A DNA stretch of 64,000 bases, taken from NCBI GenBank assembly GCA_019695235.1, contig JAIBAI010000002.1, forward strand, positions 1 to 64,000. Direction: 5' to 3'. Origin of the DNA: Bacteroidia bacterium. Lineage in GTDB: Bacteria > Bacteroidota > Bacteroidia > M30B66. Below the pieces are notes generated by a model. That model was not told the origin of the DNA. It was given only the letters and a program-made list of their open reading frames with translations, and did no database searches. Of the stretch, positions 60,947 through 64,000 are shown piece after piece. How positions within the stretch are numbered: position 1 is the first letter of the stretch; every line of letters begins with the position of its first letter. The position numbers were made by a program, and so were the translations under genes.

Positions 60947-63427
60947 ATGAGAATTGTTTTATTTGTTATTCTGCTTCTTTGCGGATTAAAAGGAAAATCA
61001 CAAGAGCGTTGGGCCTTATCGGCAGGTGAAATACGTCATCGGCTGGAAGGCCTTCAAGTCTTTGGTTCTGTATTATACATTGCGGCTCACCCGGATGATG
61101 AAAACACTCGTTTACTTACCTGGCTTTCGAAAGAGAAGCACTTAAGAACAGGCTATCTTTCGTTGACCAGAGGCGAGGGAGGGCAGAATTTGATTGGGAG
61201 TGAGCAAGGGGCAATGCTGGGTATGATAAGAACACAAGAGCTGCTTGCTGCACGCAGGATAGATGGTGCAGAGCAGTTTTTTACCCGTGCAGTTGATTTT
61301 GGATATTCAAAAAACCCTGAAGAAACACTGCGGATGTGGAACAAAGACAGCGTGTTGGCCGATATGGTATGGGTGATTCGGAATTTCAAGCCGGATGTAA
61401 TTATTTGTCGTTTCCCAACCAGCGGCGAAGGCGGTCATGGGCATCATACTGCATCGGCGATACTTGCTGAGCAAGCCTGGAGTGCGGCTGCTGACCCCAA
61501 ACGCTTCCCTCAGCAACTCAGGTACACAGAACCCTGGCAGGCCAAGCGACTTTTCTGGAACACCTTTCAGTTTGGAAATGTAAATACTACAAGTGCTGAG
61601 CAGCTGAAAATTAATATAGGAGCATATTATCCTTTACTAGGAGAATCAACTGGTGAAATAGCTGCACGTAGCCGTAGCATGCATAAAAGTCAAGGCTTTG
61701 GAACAGCTGCACAGCGGGGCGAAATGATTGAATTCTTTAAGCAACTGAAAGGTGAAACAGTACAAGGCGATTTGTTTGAAGGGCTTGACATGAACTGGAG
61801 TAGGGTAGGGGCGCCCGTTGATTTCAGGAGCAAGGTTGCTGAACTTATCAATACCTTTGATGACAAAGCACCTGAAAAATCAATTGCAGCCATAGCTGAG
61901 TTATACCAGTGGCTTGGCGCTTTGCCATTAAAGGATGCAGAAGTCAGGTATTGGGTAGCAGTACGTCAAAAAGAGATTCGTGCTTTGTTACTTGCCTGTG
62001 CCGGTTGGTATGCAGAGTGCCTGGCAGATGCTTATAGCCTGACACCTGGTCAGGAGTTTACAGTTCGCCTGCAATGTATTCAACGCAGGGATGCAGGTCT
62101 GCGCTTAATCAAATTGCGTTTTCATGATACTGACAGCCTTGTTGCTCAGCACCTTGAAACGAATAAACTTTACACCTTTACGCACCGAATGCGTGTGCCG
62201 GCAGCAAGTGCCCTTACCAACCCATTCTGGTTAAATAAACCCGTTCATCAAAACATGTACCAGGTGCCAATGCAGGCTTTGGTGGGTAAAGCCGAAAATG
62301 ATCCTGTTTGGGAAACCGTGGCAGAGGTGGAGTTGGGGGGCATCAGGTTGAATGTGCCCGTTCAGGTTATGTATAAAGAGGTTGATCCGGTAAAAGGTGA
62401 GCGAAACCGTGGTGTAGAAATTTTGCCGGCGGTATCGCTTTCGTTTTCAACACCGCTGGTATTGCTTACCGGCAAAAAAGCAAGTATCGGGTTAAAGCTC
62501 AGTGCCCAACAGGCGAACCAAAGAGGGCAGGTGATCCTGAGTGGCCCGCCCGGTTTGGAGGTAAATCCACGCATCATCCCGCTTTTTCTTGAGGCTAAGG
62601 GCAGTACGGTTGAAGTTACGAGCGAATTGTTTTCGGGTGTTACCAAGCTGACAGGTCAGTTACGTGCAAGTGTGGTTATTGGAAATGATACGTTAAAGAA
62701 AAGCATCCACAGGGCGAGTTATGATCACATACCTGAACAATTATATATGACAGATGCGGCGGTGAATGTTCGTCAATTTGATTGTTTCGGAGCAGGAGGG
62801 AAAATTGGTTTCATCAATGGTTCGGGCGAAGACACGCCTGTTAATCTGAGGCAGTTGGGTTTTGAAGTAGAAGAGCTTAAACCGGAGCAGTTAAGTAGTG
62901 AGGTGCTGGCTGGATTTCGGGCTGTTATTACCGGCATTCGGGCCTTTAACTCAGATGAGAATTTATATAAACAGGTTCCGGTACTGCTTGATTATGTGAA
63001 GCAGGGAGGTAACTTACTTGTGCAATACAATACCAACAGCCGTATTGGGCCTTTGAACGGCTCAATAGGCCCCTATCCCTTTACTATCTCACGCGGACGT
63101 GTCACCGATGAAACAGCTAAGGTACGTATCCTGGCGCCGCAGCATCCGGCCTTATTACAACCCAATAAAATTTCGGAGGCTGATTTTAATGGCTGGGTTC
63201 AGGAACGAGGATTGTATTTTGCCACCGATACAGACACGGCTTACACTAAGTTGCTTTCAATGAATGACCCAGGAGAAGCCGCGTTAGATGGCAGCCTGCT
63301 TGTGACAGCCTATGGGAAAGGCAATTTTGTATATACTGGTCTGTCGTTTTTCAGGCAGCTTCCGGCAGGTGTTCCTGGTGCCTATCGTCTGTTTGTAAAC
63401 TTGTTAAACCTCCCCTCAGGTAAGTAA
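60947..63427 (+). CDS. Secreted PIG-L family deacetylase
   Basis: 826 aa. Signal peptide (MRIVLFVILLLCGLKGKSQ). Residues ~35-210 form the PIG-L/LmbE domain with the zinc motif AHPDDE at 47-52 and EGGHGHHTAS carrying further His ligands; family members remove acetyl groups from GlcNAc-containing molecules. The remaining ~600 residues are beta-rich, including NEW3/Ig-like stretches, and end in a Rossmann-like, glutamine-amidotransferase-like region (GFRAVITGIRAFNSDE, VKQGGNLLVQYNTN, GKGNFVYTGLSFFRQLPAG). It likely acts on glycans in the periplasm or outside; the substrate is unknown. Confidence 0.9.
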   Translation: MRIVLFVILLLCGLKGKSQERWALSAGEIRHRLEGLQVFGSVLYIAAHPDDENTRLLTWLSKEKHLRTGYLSLTRGEGGQNLIGSEQGAMLGMIRTQELLAARRIDGAEQFFTRAVDFGYSKNPEETLRMWNKDSVLADMVWVIRNFKPDVIICRFPTSGEGGHGHHTASAILAEQAWSAAADPKRFPQQLRYTEPWQAKRLFWNTFQFGNVNTTSAEQLKINIGAYYPLLGESTGEIAARSRSMHKSQGFGTAAQRGEMIEFFKQLKGETVQGDLFEGLDMNWSRVGAPVDFRSKVAELINTFDDKAPEKSIAAIAELYQWLGALPLKDAEVRYWVAVRQKEIRALLLACAGWYAECLADAYSLTPGQEFTVRLQCIQRRDAGLRLIKLRFHDTDSLVAQHLETNKLYTFTHRMRVPAASALTNPFWLNKPVHQNMYQVPMQALVGKAENDPVWETVAEVELGGIRLNVPVQVMYKEVDPVKGERNRGVEILPAVSLSFSTPLVLLTGKKASIGLKLSAQQANQRGQVILSGPPGLEVNPRIIPLFLEAKGSTVEVTSELFSGVTKLTGQLRASVVIGNDTLKKSIHRASYDHIPEQLYMTDAAVNVRQFDCFGAGGKIGFINGSGEDTPVNLRQLGFEVEELKPEQLSSEVLAGFRAVITGIRAFNSDENLYKQVPVLLDYVKQGGNLLVQYNTNSRIGPLNGSIGPYPFTISRGRVTDETAKVRILAPQHPALLQPNKISEADFNGWVQERGLYFATDTDTAYTKLLSMNDPGEAALDGSLLVTAYGKGNFVYTGLSFFRQLPAGVPGAYRLFVNLLNLPSGK

Positions 63428-63429
63428 GC

Positions 63430-63537
63430 ATGATGCAAGAAAAATCTTACAGATGGAGAGTTATTTATGCAGCAGTACTTGTTTTTCTTGCAATAAATAT
63501 CCTTTGCCTGTATTGGTTCACAAAATATTTTGAATGA
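63430..63537 (+). CDS. 35-aa single-span membrane micro-protein
   Basis: This short frame (ATG at 63430, TGA at 63535-63537) begins 2 bp after the PIG-L stop and overlaps the symporter start by 4 nt (ATGA). It encodes MMQEKSYRWRVIYAAVLVF and continues LAINILCLYWFTKYFE: a short basic N-terminus, one membrane span of ~20 residues and an aromatic tail. The tight coupling suggests it is translated and may be a small accessory subunit of the symporter, as in some two-part solute:sodium symporters. Function is inferred from position only. Confidence 0.65.
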   Translation: MMQEKSYRWRVIYAAVLVFLAINILCLYWFTKYFE

Positions 63538-64000
63538 GCAGTATTGACTGGATCATATTAGTTCTGACCATTGTTTTTATTGTCTTTTATGGGGTATTTA
63601 AAAGCAGGCAGACAAAAAATATCAGCGGTTTTTTATTGGCAGATAAGGAGATGCCCTGGTATGTGGTTGGCTTTTCGGTGATGGCTACGCAGGCAAGTGC
63701 AATCACCTTCTTGTCATTGCCCGGTCAGGCTTACAGTGATGGCTTGCGGTTTATTCAATTTTACTTTGGTTTACCGCTTGCTATGGTAGTTATCTGTCAT
63801 ACGTTTATTCCGGCATTTAAACGCCTGAATGTTTATACAGCTTATGAGTATTTAGAGCAGCGCTTCGACGGTAAAACAAGGTATTTTACATCAATTCTCT
63901 TTTTAATTCAGCGGGGGCTTTCAACCGGTGTTGCCATTATCGCGCCTGCAATTATTCTTTCTTCAATTTTACAGATTCATACCGACTATACTATTTTATT
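63534..64000 (+). CDS. Sodium:solute symporter family protein, N-terminal part (runs off window)
   Basis: The first ~155 residues are visible. MSSIDWIILVLTIVFIVFYG is the first membrane span, followed by NISGFLLADKEMPWYVVGFSVMATQASAITFLSLPGQAYSDG, the hallmark of the SSS family (sodium-site region in spans 1 and 2), and later AYEYLEQRFDGKTRYF. These carriers import sugars, amino acids or organic acids with sodium; the substrate is unknown. In operon with the PIG-L deacetylase, an amino-sugar or other glycan breakdown product is a plausible cargo. Confidence 0.9.
   Translation, partial: MSSIDWIILVLTIVFIVFYGVFKSRQTKNISGFLLADKEMPWYVVGFSVMATQASAITFLSLPGQAYSDGLRFIQFYFGLPLAMVVICHTFIPAFKRLNVYTAYEYLEQRFDGKTRYFTSILFLIQRGLSTGVAIIAPAIILSSILQIHTDYTIL

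Noticed and set aside
1-64000. Insertion sequences, prophage or integrative element
   Set aside because: No transposase, integrase, phage structural gene, tRNA-flanked att site or terminal inverted repeat was found; only the Fic gene hints at transfer by composition.

Overview
The window is chromosomal DNA from a member of the Bacteroidota. The evidence is several secreted proteins with type IX secretion (T9SS) C-terminal sorting domains (type A and type B/CHU_C), SprB-like repeats, a DUF5606 gene, -7 promoter boxes of the TAnnTTTG type, weak Shine-Dalgarno signals, and a short lid-less adenylate kinase. I cannot place it below phylum with confidence; an environmental relative of Chitinophagales, Sphingobacteriales or Flavobacteriales is plausible. 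LPS core genes (GmhA, a GT9 heptosyltransferase, a GT2 and an LpxD-like acyltransferase) indicate a Gram-negative envelope with heptose.

Layout. 1-13 kb: the tail of a T9SS cargo gene, a modular palindromic intergenic repeat, and a 12-kb gene for a ~3,990-residue secreted adhesin-like protein built from duplicated domain blocks. 13-17 kb: a gingipain-fold (C25-like) secreted protein whose expected catalytic residues look substituted, then a Fic AMP-transferase preceded by two tandem dyads. 16.7-23.5 kb (minus strand): ComM/YifB ATPase, a VOC protein, a tightly overlapping gmhA / unknown / GT2 operon, an XRE regulator, a GAF-PP2C (RsbU-like) phosphatase and an LpxD-like acyltransferase. 23.6-27 kb: membrane J-domain protein, DUF5606 protein and M3 oligoendopeptidase. 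26.9-29.8 kb: a helix-hairpin-helix/outer-membrane barrel protein coupled to a PorV/PorQ-like barrel. 29.8-33.3 kb: purine genes (purE, purK; divergent hpt, adk, guaD). 33.6-40 kb: recQ, a T9SS type-B cargo gene, riboflavin synthase, a second copy of the palindromic repeat, and an ECF sigma factor with a clear promoter. 40-44 kb: a small barrel, aspS, and an NR kinase / PnuC / PTPS operon. 44-50.3 kb: a small T9SS protein followed by three tandem collagen-like genes. 50.3-56 kb: a TPR lipoprotein coupled to a vitamin-K-dependent-carboxylase-like membrane protein, PlsC, and a lamin-tail T9SS cargo. 56-64 kb: asd, heptosyltransferase, citrate synthase, PIN-PhoH, PIG-L deacetylase, and a 35-residue membrane peptide translationally coupled to a sodium:solute symporter that runs off the end.

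Themes. Much of the coding capacity goes to secreted or surface proteins: at least six T9SS-type cargoes and three collagen-like proteins. No T9SS machinery gene, transposase, phage gene, tRNA, rRNA or CRISPR array was seen. The best candidates for undescribed biology are the carboxylase-like/TPR pair beside the collagen cluster, the HHH-barrel/PorV-like pair, the catalytically altered C25-like protein, the modular hairpin element present at two loci, and the symporter-coupled micro-protein.
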